Shown here one piece after another: positions 19,301 to 29,658 of a stretch of DNA of 64,000 bases. Position numbers and translations under genes: made by a program. The stretch comes from Emiliania huxleyi CCMP1516 (taxonomy: Eukaryota; Haptophyta; Isochrysidales; Noelaerhabdaceae), in the NCBI RefSeq assembly GCF_000372725.1, contig NW_005201732.1, forward strand, positions 4,098-68,097, written 5' to 3'. Each line of letters starts with the position of its first letter. Position 1 is the stretch's first letter. A model generated the notes under the pieces. That model did not search any database. It was not told the DNA's origin and was given only the letters and a program-made list of their open reading frames with translations.

Positions 19301-20613
19301 GCGCCTCGGCGGGCCCGGGCGGCTCGCTGGTCGCGTCCGCGACGAGCAGCCGGCTTGCGGGCGTCGAGCAGGAGGCGCACGCCGCGAGCTCCTGGTCCCT
19401 GGTCCACTTCCGCGGCGACGAGGCGCCGCGAGCGAGCAGCAGCGCCTCGGCCGGCGTCTCGCATCTGAGCATCTACTACGAGGTGCAGGGGCCGCTCAAC
19501 CCGCTGCTGCTGCAGGCCGCGCTCGACGACGTCGTGCTCCGCTCGCCGGCCCTCCGCACCACCCTGCCCGACCGCGGGCTGCGCGGCGTCGCGCACAGCC
19601 ACCTCGTCGTGCCACTGCAAGTGGTGCGCTGCATCGGCTCGAGCGAGAAGCTCGCGCGGGCGCTGTCGCCAGACAACCTCCACCGGCGGCTGAACTTCGA
19701 GCGCGGCCCGCTCTTGCGCGTGCTCGCGTGCGTCAAGGCGCCGGACCACTGGCTGCTGGCGCTGGTGGCACACCATGCGATCCTCGACCTCTACTCCACG
19801 CACCAAGTCACGCAGCAGCTGCTGGCCGCGTACACGCACTCGCTGCGCGCCGCGTGCCCCGCGCTGCCGCGCCCAGTCTTCACGCTCGAGAGGGAGGTGG
19901 AGGCGACTGGCGTGGCGCGCCCCATCGCGGTCGACCTCTCGCGCCTGCTGGCGGCGGCGCCGCAGCTCCCGCCCATCGACCGGAGCGGCGGGAGGAGGGA
20001 CGCCTGCTGCCGGCCGTGGACGCTCGGGGGCGCTCGGGAGTGGGCGGCGGCGATGGAGCGGGGCCGCGCGCTCGGGGGGAACGCGTTTCAGGTGGCTGCG
20101 GCGCTGCTAGCCGCGGCCTGCGTGAGCGGCGAGCCCCGCCCGATCAGCCTGTGCTGGACGCAGCGCGAGATCATGGACCGGCGCATGTGCAACGGCTCCT
20201 CGCTGCGCGTCTTCTCCTTTTCGGCGGAGGAGGCGAGGGGCGGCTTCGTCCCGCTGCTGCGCGCCGTGCAGCGGCAGATGCGCTCGCCCGCGCCGGCCCT
20301 GCAGCTGCTCACAAGCCGGCCCGCCCCCACCGAGGCGGTGGTTGTCATCTCGCAGCTGCTGCAGCCGGCCGAGCCGAGCCTTCGCGGCGTCGCACGGCAG
20401 AGCGCCCTCTCCGCGCGGCCCGCTCTGTCGCTGGACGAGCTGCCGCTGCCCCTGCTCATGCCCAAGGGCATCGACATCTACTTCATGCTCGACGACGGCC
20501 AGGGGCACGACCACCGGCCGCCGTCGGGCTCCGTCTTGCATCACAAGGGCGTCGCCGTCGGGCTAGTGGAGCGCCTCGTCGCGGGGCTGGCAAGGGGTGT
20601 GGGCGGTGCGTGA
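7339..20613 (+). CDS. Type I modular polyketide synthase without acyltransferase domains, ending TE-ACP-C
   Basis: A single 4,424-residue frame from ATG 7339. Domains: ACP1 (LGLDSF, about 149-154); KS1 (C378, H509, H549); KR1 (TGGMGGLG about 873, S1004, Y1017, N1021); ACP2 (S1164); KS2 (C1389, H1520, H1558); DH (H1701...P1710, D1872/Q1876); ER (LNFRDVL 2192, nucleotide loop AGAGGVGLA about 2288); KR2 (SGGTGALG 2481, S2608, Y2621, with Ser2625 in the usual Asn place); ACP3 (S2774); KS3 (C3006, H3186, but HGTGT is AAAGS, so the first His is Ala3141); ACP4 (S3353); thioesterase (S3521 in GFSLGG, D3548, H3651); ACP5 (LGLSSF, S3717); a KR-like remnant about 3800-3900; and an NRPS-type condensation domain about 4035-4420 (HHAILD, 4145-4150). 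No GHSxG acyltransferase lies between any KS and its modifying domains, so malonyl loading must come in trans. The first about 120 residues look poorly conserved; an upstream exon is possible. Confidence 0.96.
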   Translation: MCSERSYFDLNNAAAHLSSPTAACRLCNGNGRGARILRRSGMHCYARRCFPRAPPSAPTPSPDPDAAQVQVLPTYQASGLRGICLQHLRLAAFAARRQHSPPPPLATAASLAADSVCPAPAATVASVQIEVEALLGAPLPSADRGLMELGLDSFDIEELAQRLASRHPLSALAPSDLFGAPTVSALAALISQRTAGDGSRPSADPPHAAGPAVHAAARLTSLAASLPPASGPRGTREMAASGADVVSEAPAERWSLPATDAAAGRMRHGAILSGVELFDGAFFGVSPAEAAAMDPQQRLLLERGYEALHGAGLARHELLGLSTGVFLGASYSDFERLLHGKAPPSAYAATGGSLAVASGRLSYTLGLQGPAVSYDTACSAALTASHAATSALRLGECESGLVAGVSLMLLPDVSHSFAVAGMLSALGRSHTFDRRADGYARGEACCAWLLQGGATARRPVASALGSCVRQDGKSASLTAPNGLAQQSLLEAALADAAVVADSLACSEAHGTGTSLGDPIEARSLAAAVLARRGGGEALAVGSIKANCGHGEPAAGAGGLLRLLLGLCGAEAPPNAQLRALNPLVSAAVAGKACVLPTQLAALRSTAAAAGSQEGGVSSFGYSGTIVHAVLRVTPGGEALVALVRRAESGPRYRRLCYSLGPARAAAEAPGRRRLYELTWRSVGLAPPQSPDVVITCAAIGDRLSASPRAAAALPLERLASPHLSRLSLWLPPAGSCAPQVDALAVLVELLRTLVALVGEGSPRRPAPQLQLVASTSSLAVPLARAGQVAHAGLLGFSRVVWREAPSLRFGLVDCALRLRRGEKPQLWLREAEGSHVAVQGRRGFSAGLCSSNVSSRRRGREQGSSTPEQQLVTGGMGGLGLQTALMLARRRAGGAEIVLLSRSGAVAHTGQGLEATLRLLRTRARALSILAADVGCATDVTSALAAAPRVGRIVHAAGVLQRSLLQTTGRAELSIAFHAKARGCFLLHAATQRQRIGGLLLFSSVVAALGNIGQAGYAAANSFLDEHARGRTQRGLAAASAQLPLIEGVGMAAAEFRKQGLRGAAVLRGFEPVPRVALAACLGQLLRALGNGSVLTPLLSPDALHAHGPQPPPSPRHAADPTPYGAEARRGALQSAILAVVTEISGSAVAWDAHSAFLECGLASLDLVEAAHALGRRTGVRLEPTTLFARPNMASLLAYLLERTGSPAVGAAAGAMRRSGSLPVSASVCHCAARVPGGAGRRHVWPLVAASGDAVSKLPLRLELAQAAPHARGSAAQFSFASRGAFLSGIGRFDSAFFGIAPLEAASMDPRQRMLLEVGYEAFHAGGPASKAPRADGVFLGLEASEWEGLRQGALRPHALTATSSAVAAGRLSYCLGLQGPCWTCDAACASSLVALHCGLQSCEASDADRALAAGANLLLLLDASVTMGSAGMLARDGRCKTFDARADGYVRAEACVAAVLATKFVAVEMCCILGRAVRQDGRSASLTAPNAAAQETLLNAAGAMAPLEQRIGDRGLEAHGTGTALGDPIEMAAVRAVDRERDSPPLAVGATKASFGHSEAASGLGGLLSILAMLDQAGGAPNAQLRRINPLIRDGQGVNEHPTSFNTQRDRRVDIVTGVSSFGYSGTIAHALARRAQPIGSINPLCLGGLRAPAAFRRRRFAWGEAAHPLRQHRWPAAEAATLSFRSPADGVLAALVADHRVRGRVVFPAAAHLEMARAVCCGDAAGGASSTRATLRQGVFVQPLPLDEPLGLWVGCAVVEGAMARVETRSWREADQREQAGAPHETALHMSADVGAAGRQRSPAAARLRTRLAAALCPAAAYASLRSSGLEYGRSFRVLEAAWAGAAAASALLHRRRYGEGTLVHPADLDGALQLSALLTAQPARGGTALPFAVEEAGLGGQAASLLLAVASASGPDTAAVWLCHRGGASEGADSAGGGLAGGGCLARLVGLRSRQLVDGAGAGEAQGHLYQTAWRRSDLGPSPGQPSAALLAVRPATRDAAAAASPPPVGGAARLLGQFSAGGMLHVDSLAALEAGLRHVVALAAAAAPAGLRLLTLGAQQASPRGAMRITDAGLWGLSRAARQESMGSSLACTDWSLESQGGGGTVGVLAALEALAAAGELETAVCTDGRDVLAPRLARASDSTSRRPAWLRLGARGALSALVVEPQPPFRLPPSRGETELSVRAVGLNFRDVLNVLGEYPGDPGPPGSDCSGVAAGAGATGARLGLATGALASLARADSRLVVPKPAALTFEQASSLPTAWMTSHVALSDSTPSARKRCLLHAGAGGVGLAATVYARWLRLRISVTAGARAKHRFLRQTGALEQWSSRSGGAFAWGGASQLRGARLDVVLSSLSRDFTACSWALLCESGHFEEIGKRGVWSRGRAAGAVPHARFHAIALDSLAEREAPRARLTLLVLRSRATARVAVGLPRVSFWLEQAVAAAFRWLQSGRSIGKVVVRLRAPPSTPAAQASHLLSGGTGALGQATAGWLAQRGATRLIFASRGGGSVSSGPAGLPSGSAALFVRCDVAQPREVERALALAANPPAAPLRGVWHAAGVLADGLLAQQGASGLRRVSASKSHGAALLHRAGSALPLQASVLFSSIAALFGGAGQANYSAASSGLDALARGVHARGRAALSVQWGPWASSGMAAADNVRTRLQASGIGLLGIAEGGPALAAALSRDAPPVLAAVAVRWDRFLAGRATPALLSAFGRPGGAGGKASRRAEATGAVAAATRSLSVAEVLELVHRTAGATADADTPLLEAGVDSLGAVELRNQLHAAVGGRAALPSTLVFDHPSARQLAAYLSDGATPEPAAPLHRAPAAHERGRVAVLVTGASAVLPSGAAGAEAVWRVAMSAADLISEVPAERWPLGPRPDSAAGDAVSSRVRHGGFARGVELFDGAFFGVSPAEAAAMDPQQRLLLERGYEALHGAGERREGLAGSLTGVFVGIASTDFAAALASQSVGGVYAATGGAHSVASGRLSFALGLHGPCAAYDTACSSALVAGHAALRSLQLGESSAALVSAVNVMLSPRVGLTFAVAGMTSVLGRSHTLDRRADGYARAEACTAAALRPAGSQPGGPHEPVATLSGSCVRQDGRSASLTAPNGLAQRALISSATADACRTPHSVAGFELAAAGSLLGDAVETLSLCGILDAPCTAPDSSTSVAAVLTGIKASVGHAEPAAGLTSLLASLASLRVGQHAPHAQLRSLNTSCIQSDSETVSMCLPVACSPVRAGPSPPSGGTSAFGFSGTIAHSVAEALSSPILGSPLPAAPRLFRRGIAWSVPSSDYSRPAGEAVGHHVTQDQAGATPRAPHPDALAVIRRGLRDLGASQDLDIPLAAAGLDSRALLSLWHATIAPVCGGVVPSAFWRLLADEESTGRGVAAALQKTIELTQPAGEQGAGQVEERPPELQPRLRVETLARPFDPLDTQSFGAVRGPVAPSGCVFYIPGLPGVCQLEFVQLCQHLADVTVVGLPYAAAMARPALTMESLAFYLVSEMRAVQPEGPYKVAGFSLGGCIAMAVCRALEEIGHSVHSLVLLDPIFPSSSWVPRPCLKLALRSLQQPAAPSHGEGALAWDVVLRLASAAAASPPLDTPTLLVHAVGPLTLPGGPRTSAGLAAGFDRGDAVLASAKRLRRVRVSGSHASFLTDPAEARRALAAVREFLQQGASQWSEEDEALAWAVEFLSGQRPGGDSEAIADTPLAQLGLSSFALRALVGGAVQRLSSGSGGGAASYGSAALTAGLEDFSGSVRDFVARLAAAAGSAPSAAEWSHEMPPPLTPTSAFEPVDPSEARRHYSLRPSARSRRCYGQGTVLVLAAEGGSELLFESVWPSAVTLRHGPRYEARQRGERSLLFVCRPGSLEDYRRCFADPRWGQVAAISLVLNCWQPPSDSAALGILRASVLSRRIHLAAPARYLRLAPEGTQPSASRIADLDAAIMRPLAEVVQLTGPDRTPVSSAALGAAALRVARASRPPPLVQLRASAGPGGSLVASATSSRLAGVEQEAHAASSWSLVHFRGDEAPRASSSASAGVSHLSIYYEVQGPLNPLLLQAALDDVVLRSPALRTTLPDRGLRGVAHSHLVVPLQVVRCIGSSEKLARALSPDNLHRRLNFERGPLLRVLACVKAPDHWLLALVAHHAILDLYSTHQVTQQLLAAYTHSLRAACPALPRPVFTLEREVEATGVARPIAVDLSRLLAAAPQLPPIDRSGGRRDACCRPWTLGGAREWAAAMERGRALGGNAFQVAAALLAAACVSGEPRPISLCWTQREIMDRRMCNGSSLRVFSFSAEEARGGFVPLLRAVQRQMRSPAPALQLLTSRPAPTEAVVVISQLLQPAEPSLRGVARQSALSARPALSLDELPLPLLMPKGIDIYFMLDDGQGHDHRPPSGSVLHHKGVAVGLVERLVAGLARGVGGA

Positions 20614-20658
20614 AGTGCATGGAAAAGTCGAGGGGAAGCGGTTTTGTGCATATGGCAC

Positions 20659-20677
20659 AATAAACATATAGAATAAA
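20659..20677 (+). promoter_or_regulatory. Two AATAAA polyadenylation-like hexamers after the PKS
   Basis: AATAAA occurs at 20659-20664 and again at 20672-20677, 46-64 nt after the PKS stop, in the 223-nt gap before the convergent enolase stop. The match is to the general eukaryotic signal; its use in this lineage is not established. Confidence 0.45.
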
Positions 20678-20836
20678 AGGAGGACACTCCACATGCGGAC
20701 GGCAAATGCCAAATCGGCACACAGTAGTCAGTACAGAGTGCGCTCTTTTGGAGTCAGCCTCGGCACTCAGAATCCCCCGCCCGCGCTGGCCGTGGCGCGC
20801 GAGCTTGGCCTCGGCGGGGCGGCGGAGACTGCGCGT

Positions 20837-23869
<3,033 letters not shown>

Positions 23870-26800
23870 ATGGCGTCGCTTTTTTACAAGCTCCTCGAGA
23901 TTGGCCTCAACAAGGCCATCAAACCGTACCTCGTCACGGATGGCATCTACAGCGATGTAACGGTCGAGGTCTCGCTCCTTAGATCCTAGATGCACGCGCT
24001 CTGCGGCCGCAGAGCCGGCGCGGGAGCACGCACCCGCCGACGCTGAATCCGGGGGAATTGAGATCCGATGCGCGCGGGAGGGGAGTTGACGCCGCGCAAC
24101 GCACTACTGCAGGACCACTCAATCAAGATCACTGAGCTTCTCGGCAACCTCGACTTCCTCAACAAGATGCTGTTTGAGCAGGGCATGCCGTTTGAGATCC
24201 GGCTCTTCTACATCAGCGAGCTGCAGGTTGACATCCCGTACCTGTTTGAGGAACACCCGGTCCAACTGAATGCGAAGGAGGCAGCCGCGGAGTAGCGGGC
24301 CGTGCCAGCAAGGGCCCCGGCCATTGGAGTTGCTCTCCCCGAGCCGCTCTCACCCCCGCGTTCCCCTCCAGGTCAACGTGCTCCTGCGGCCGCTTGACAT
24401 GCGCGAGTGGACGCTCGAGATGGTGAGGTCGGAGACTGAGGCGGCCATCGCGTCCGCATTCTCGGCGCTGCTGAAGAAACAAGCACCGTCGGCCTGGAAC
24501 TCGGCCCTATACGGCGAAGACCCGCGTCAGTGCTGCTTTGCTCCGGTTCCGGTAGGCGGAGCTTGACGCCGAGCCAGAGCCAGAGTCCAAGAGCATCTTC
24601 TCCACCTTCAAGGACCGGCTGCTCTCGCGCCTCGACCCGCAGGACCTTTTCGATCGGACAGCAGAGGGATGGCGGCGTGCACACGGCCTGTCGCTCACAA
24701 ATCGTTGGCCGCGAGTAGGTCAAGATCTCCGACCTGCACATCCGATACGAGGCGCCGCACGAACCAAACCCCTTTGCCTGCGGTTTCATCATTGAGAGAG
24801 CCGACATGATCTCCAACATCATAAAGGGGGATGGGACCGATAAGACCGCCGGCGCCTTTTCCCTGACCGCCGGCATGTATTGCCACGCTGAAACCCGCGC
24901 TTCGTTCGCTTTCCTCGACGACGCCATCGAGCTTGGCATCAACGCGGAAGCGGAGGCAGGCTCACCGGAGGCAGGCTCGAGCAGCGGCTGCTGCAGTGGC
25001 TGCGGCGCGAAGTGCAAGAGTGCTTGCTGCTGCGCCGGCGATGGTGACATCCCGGATACGGCCTTCTTTCGTCGACAGGGCGAGATGGTGCACAAGATGC
25101 GCGCGACGGCCGAGCAGGCGCGAAACTGGGACGACGGCGAGTGGATGGTGGGCAAAATCAAGCTGACCGGCTCGCTGGCAAATCGCGTCCGCAAAGCTTG
25201 CGACGTCGCGGTAGACGATGATCCCAATCTCCTCGTCTTCATCAATGCGGAACCTGTGGTGATCCGAGCCGACGAGGGGCAAGCCGCGGCGCTGATGACA
25301 ATATCGGGCCACATGGAGCAGTTCGGGCTCTTTGCGCAGTATGCGATGCGGATGACCACGCCGTCGCCATCGTACCGCGACCGCTGGCAGGCAGCGGCGC
25401 ACGCAGTCTCACGCGTGCTCTCAAAGGGCGAGATCACCACGACCGCGCAGCTCGCCACTCAGTGCGCGCTTGCGGCGGAATATCGCAAGTTCTACGCCCG
25501 GCAGATCACCGAGGCCAAGTTCTCGCTCGACGCAACGGCGCTCGTGGAAGCGCGCGAGCGCCTGCCAGAAAAGGTGAGGAGCTTCCTCTACAACGTTGAG
25601 GCTCGTGTGTCGGCGGCGACCGTCGCGTATTGGCGGCTGATGGCGCAAGTCAACAACGTCTCGATGGCGACCAAGAGCATGAAGGCCAAGGGGGGCACCT
25701 CCGGGAGCCGTGACGCGATCAAGTCCATCGCGAGCGGCTTTCGCTCCAAAGGCGACGAGGCCTTGTTTGACAAGAAGGAGGCAGCGCTGCTCGCGAGCTA
25801 TGCCGCTGAGAAGCCCTTGTCGGTCGATGAGTTCCCGGCGGGCTACTGCGCCTCGTTGGTTGTGCTCGACTGCAAGAGCATCGTCGTTGAGCTCAAGGTG
25901 TCGCCGACGACGCCTGCAGTCATCGACGGCCTCGTCGCATCAACCTCGTCCCGGCCGACTCTGATGCTGCGACTCGAGGCCGTGCCACTCGCGGTGCGCT
26001 ACCGCGATGTTGCGCAGTGGGGCACCGACACACGGATCTGCGTTGGCGACATTCAGGCCATCAACGGCGCAGTGGGCCCGGGCGAGTACGGCGAGCGAAT
26101 CGCGGTTGCTCCGGGTGACCGCACCGGCGATGCATTCACCGAGGCGTTGCTAGGCGGGAAGGACCCGCCGCGTCCCTCTCGGCAAATGAAGGTGAACTCC
26201 GCGAGTTCCGCGAAGGGCTGGCTCGCTAGCATTTGGAAGTCGCGCAAGGGCGACGGCGCGGTGACGGCGACGGTCCTGGGGGAGGAGAAGCCGCACGGCG
26301 TGTGGGGCGCGCCGCGTGGGCCTGCAGCGCTGGCGGTGCGCGTCTTTAGCTCACGCAGTCCGACGGAGCCCGATGTGATGGACCTGACCGTGGGCACCGA
26401 GGCGACCGTCATCTACTCGCCCGCGTACTTCGTGTACTGGCGGCGCTTTGCCGACTTTATCGAGGCGACGACGATGCGCTTCCCCCTCTCAGCGACCAGC
26501 CGACTGCGCTCCAAGTACGCATCGATGACGCGTTCTGTCGACAGCTCCCTGAAGCCTTCGTACTGGATCTACGAGGTCAAGCTGATGGGCTCGGCCTTCC
26601 TCTCTGCGGTCTCGGCGCTCACGATGCCCGACTCGTTCTCCTCGCTGTACGTGAAACTGGTCGGCATCACGCTGTACCTGGCGAAGAAGGTGAACGAGGA
26701 CCCGACGAAGGTGCGCACCCCGACCACGCCTCTCGGGGCGGCGCCACCCCACCGCCCCGCCCTCTTTCACCCACCCACACCCTTTCTGGCGCTCAGGAGC

Positions 26801-27423
26801 CCTACCTGCTCGGGATGAAGATCCCGGCGACCGAGGTGTCGCGCCCCGCGGGGGGCACGCTCAGCAACTGCGCCGTCGTGATGGGCGGTACGATCGAGAT
26901 CTTCAGCCCGATCCGCGGCGGCCTGTTTGACATGTGCGTCGACGCTGCGACGTACGGGCAGGCCTACACGGGAGGAGTCCTCGAGGCGCTGCTGAACGAG
27001 CGAGCAAAGGGGGTGCGTGAGATTACGATGCTGTCGTCCGAGGCGGGCAAGCGCGACCTGCGCGTCGCCGAGATGCGGCTGGAGGCGGCGCTCGAGACGG
27101 TGCGGCGGCAGCGGGTGCGCAGCGAGTGCGGGATGGTCTCGGTGGGCACGCAGGTGGAGGCGCAGGACATCCTCGGCGTCGCCGACCTGCGACTGCACGA
27201 GCTGGTCATCAAGCAGCACCGCGAGCTGGTGGCGATGCTCGGCGTCTTCCCATCCGTTAGCGGCTCCTGCGGCGGCTCCAAGTGCTGCGGCTCCAAGTGT
27301 TGCGGCGGCGGCGACACGATGAGCGATATAGTGGACGAGATCGACAGCGCGGTCGGACACGCCTCGCTCGAGGCGGCGGAGCTGCTCAGGCCCGCGCCGC
27401 TCGCCTCGATGGTGCGTATCTGA
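23870..27423 (+). CDS. Short VPS13/chorein-like lipid-transfer protein
   Basis: Six exons: 23870-23968, 24113-24271, 24372-24482, 24556-24678, 24719-26710, 26797-27423, giving 1,036 residues. Every junction is phase 0. The N-terminus aligns by eye with the chorein domain: FYKLLEIGLNKAIKPYLV, then the LPY/PVQLN-VNVLLRPL block and VKISDLHIRYEAPHEPNPFA at about 165-184, the counterpart of the VPS13 KIxxxHIRYED motif. A later segment (about 700-730, SPAYFVYWRRFADFIE) also fits. VPS13 proteins are rod-like bridges moving bulk lipid between membranes; full-length ones exceed 3,000 residues, so this is a short relative. Two Cys-rich loops are unusual: 254-269 (GCCSGCGAKCKSACCC) and 984-1000 (SCGGSKCCGSKCC). 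Introns 2, 3 and 4 are GC-AG; intron 4 is only 40 nt and is the least certain junction. Confidence 0.75.
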
Positions 27424-27689
27424 GCGCGGGGGACCGGGGGTGGGAGCATATGCGTATGTACAGAGACCGAGACAGCCGCACGCACGGCGTCAGCGGGGGG
27501 GCGGCGCTGTTCTTTTGGTTGGGCGAGTCGGGCGGACGCGCGCACTTGTCTATTACACCCGACAACCTCTGGGTCTATTCACACAAAAACACAACCCCCG
27601 ACCGAAGACGCACAAGCAAGCAGTGATTATTCACAGCGTAGAGCTCTAACCTTCGCCGAGTTTCTCCGAGGTTGCGGACCGCCGTGTGT

Positions 27690-28798
27690 ATGCTGCGACC
27701 CTCGTTGCCACGCGCGAGCTCGTCACTGTTCTCCCGCACGAGCCCTCTGTCCTCCCGCCCGAGGCCATTATCAGCCCTGCCGGCGGAGCCAGACTGCGTC
27801 GATCCGGACGAGTATTGTCCGCACGCTCTCGCCCGCGGCATCAAGTCGAAGGGCGTGGAGCGGGCCGTGTGGACAGAGATCCGTGAGGGCGCTATAGCCC
27901 AGTCACGAGAGCAGTCTTGGCGGACGCTCGACCTGCAGGACTTTGGCGTGGACAACTTTCTGCAGCGCGAGGTCCTCAAGCATTACAGCCTCGCTTGCGG
28001 TCTCGCCGAGGGCGTTGGCGGCAAGCTGGCGGCGAACGCACGGATCGGCGGGGGGGTGGACTACGAAAAGGTGTTCCTGTCCGCCTTCCGCGCCGAGCCG
28101 GACCTCTGCACGAGCGTGGCCTCCGACATCCTCCGCTTCAAGGAGGTTGACCCGGCGGCGCGAGGCGGGCAGGGGCTGCTCGGCGTGTACCTCTTCTACA
28201 AGGGCGTGCACGCGCTGGCCTGCGCGCGCGTCGCCGGCCACTACTGGAGGAGGCGGGGCGAGGCGGGAAAGCTGATCGCGAGGCTGCTCCAGAGCGAGGG
28301 GTCGGACATGTACGGCGTCGATATCCACCCGGGCGCAAGGCTCGGCGACGGCGCGCTCCCACTCCCGGCTCCCATCTGACACAGAGACGCAAGCAGAGGA
28401 GCGCAGCCAGACACGCCCAGCCCCGCACCGCAGGAATCACAATCGACCACGCGACCGGCGTCGTGATCGGCGAGACGAGCGTGGTCGGCGACAACGTCTA
28501 CCTAATGCACGACGTGACGCTCGGCGCGACGGGCACCGGCAACGCGCACGACCGACACCCAAAGATCGGCGCGGGCGCCTTCCTCGGCGCAAAGTCGACC
28601 GTCCTCGGCAACATCCACGTCGGCGAGGGCGCGACTATCGCGGCGTCCGCCCTCGTGAACAAGCCCGTGCCTCCGGGCTACACGGCGGTGGGTGTGCCGG
28701 CGCGGCTCCTGCCTCCGCCGAAAGACAGCAAGTACTGGAAGCCGCAGCCATCCAAGCGCAGCCCGAGCACTGCACCCTTTCGTCCCACATCTACGTAA
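27690..28798 (+). CDS. SAT: Serine O-acetyltransferase, probably organelle-targeted
   Basis: Two exons, 27690-28350 and 28434-28798, give 341 residues. The 83-nt intron is GC-AG, phase 1. The enzyme makes O-acetylserine from serine and acetyl-CoA, the entry step of cysteine synthesis. The helical N-terminal domain is visible (VWTEIREGA about 60; YLFYKGVHALACARVAGHYW about 170-190), followed by the left-handed beta-helix: DIHPGARLGDG, then ITIDHATGVVIGETSVVGD, DRHPKIGAGAFLGA and PPGYTAVGVPARLL, which carry the catalytic His residues (HPGA and DHATG). The first about 30 residues are Arg/Ser/Leu-rich without acids (MLRPSLPRASSSLFSRTSPL), as in a mitochondrial or plastid transit peptide. The start is ATG 27690. 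The C-terminal about 25 residues are Lys/Pro/Ser-rich. Confidence 0.93.
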
Positions 28799-29006
28799 AA
28801 CCGGGTGTGGCGTCTGCATGTGCATGTATGTGCGGTTTTGCGTCGTGCTCGACGACGCGCGGGACGCGACACGCCCGGCCGTACGCGGCATGTGGAGTGC
28901 GTAGATGTACTTGTACACCGATGGCCGCCCACCGCATCGGCGCCCGCCTCTCTGCTGTCTGTGCACACACTGCACTTTCTCGTCTCTCTGGTAGGACGGG
29001 AACGAG

Positions 29007-29366
29007 ATGATAGTAGGGAGTAGAAGGAAGCAAAGAGGAGCCCTGCGCACGCACGACTCCGCAGGAGAAGCCCCTGCACTATATGGCCTCTCTCTCGCCA
29101 GAGCAATTCGTCGCGCCTTGGTCATCGACGAGCAGGCGCCTCTCTGGAGCGCCGCCGCGCTGCGCGTGGCGGAGGAGCACGCCGCACGGCTCGTGGAGCA
29201 GCCCGAGTGGGTGCTCTCCGAGGTCCTCCTCTCGCCGGACCTCGCCCCGCACATCCTCGCCCAGCTGCCGACCAAGGGTCCCCAAACCAAGGCGCACGCC
29301 GTCAAGGGCGGGACGTGCCGCACGTGGCGCCGCGGCCCGCGCCGGCTGGAGGAAAGGAGATGCTGA
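29007..29366 (+). CDS. Hypothetical small protein, 119 residues
   Basis: From ATG 29007 to 29366. The middle (about residues 28-90) reads like a folded helical protein, with regular Leu/Ala heptad-like spacing (RVAEEHAARLVEQPEWVLSE, then LLSPDLAPHILAQLP). The ends are Arg-rich and less convincing, so it may be one exon of something longer. It sits in the gap between serine acetyltransferase (ends 28798) and the SNF2-like gene (ends 29659, opposite strand). I recognise no family. The flanks 28799-29006 and 29367-29658 show nothing else. Confidence 0.3.
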   Translation: MIVGSRRKQRGALRTHDSAGEAPALYGLSLARAIRRALVIDEQAPLWSAAALRVAEEHAARLVEQPEWVLSEVLLSPDLAPHILAQLPTKGPQTKAHAVKGGTCRTWRRGPRRLEERRC

Positions 29367-29658
29367 AGAAGCGCGGCGATGACAACGAGGGTGGGATAAT
29401 ACCATACATTGACTAATCGCCCGCGCTCTACCTGTACAGAAGAGAGAAGACAGCTCTGAAGAGAGGTGAGAGCAGCCCAGCGCTGCTTGCCAGCTCATCA
29501 GTGTGTGTGCTCTCTGACACCCATCTGACACACCCATCAACCATCCAGCGCAACACCACACACATCTAAACATGCGCCTGAGTTTTCAACAGCGCCAGCC
29601 CCCCGCGACACCGTGAAGATCTCCCTACACAGGGCCGTTCAGTCGAGGCAGCCTGTTT

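Noticed and set aside
24679-24718. Exon 4 of the VPS13-like gene reading straight on without an intron
   Set aside because: Reading on loses the frame that carries KISDLHIRYE, so a 40-nt intron is preferred, though this is the least certain junction.
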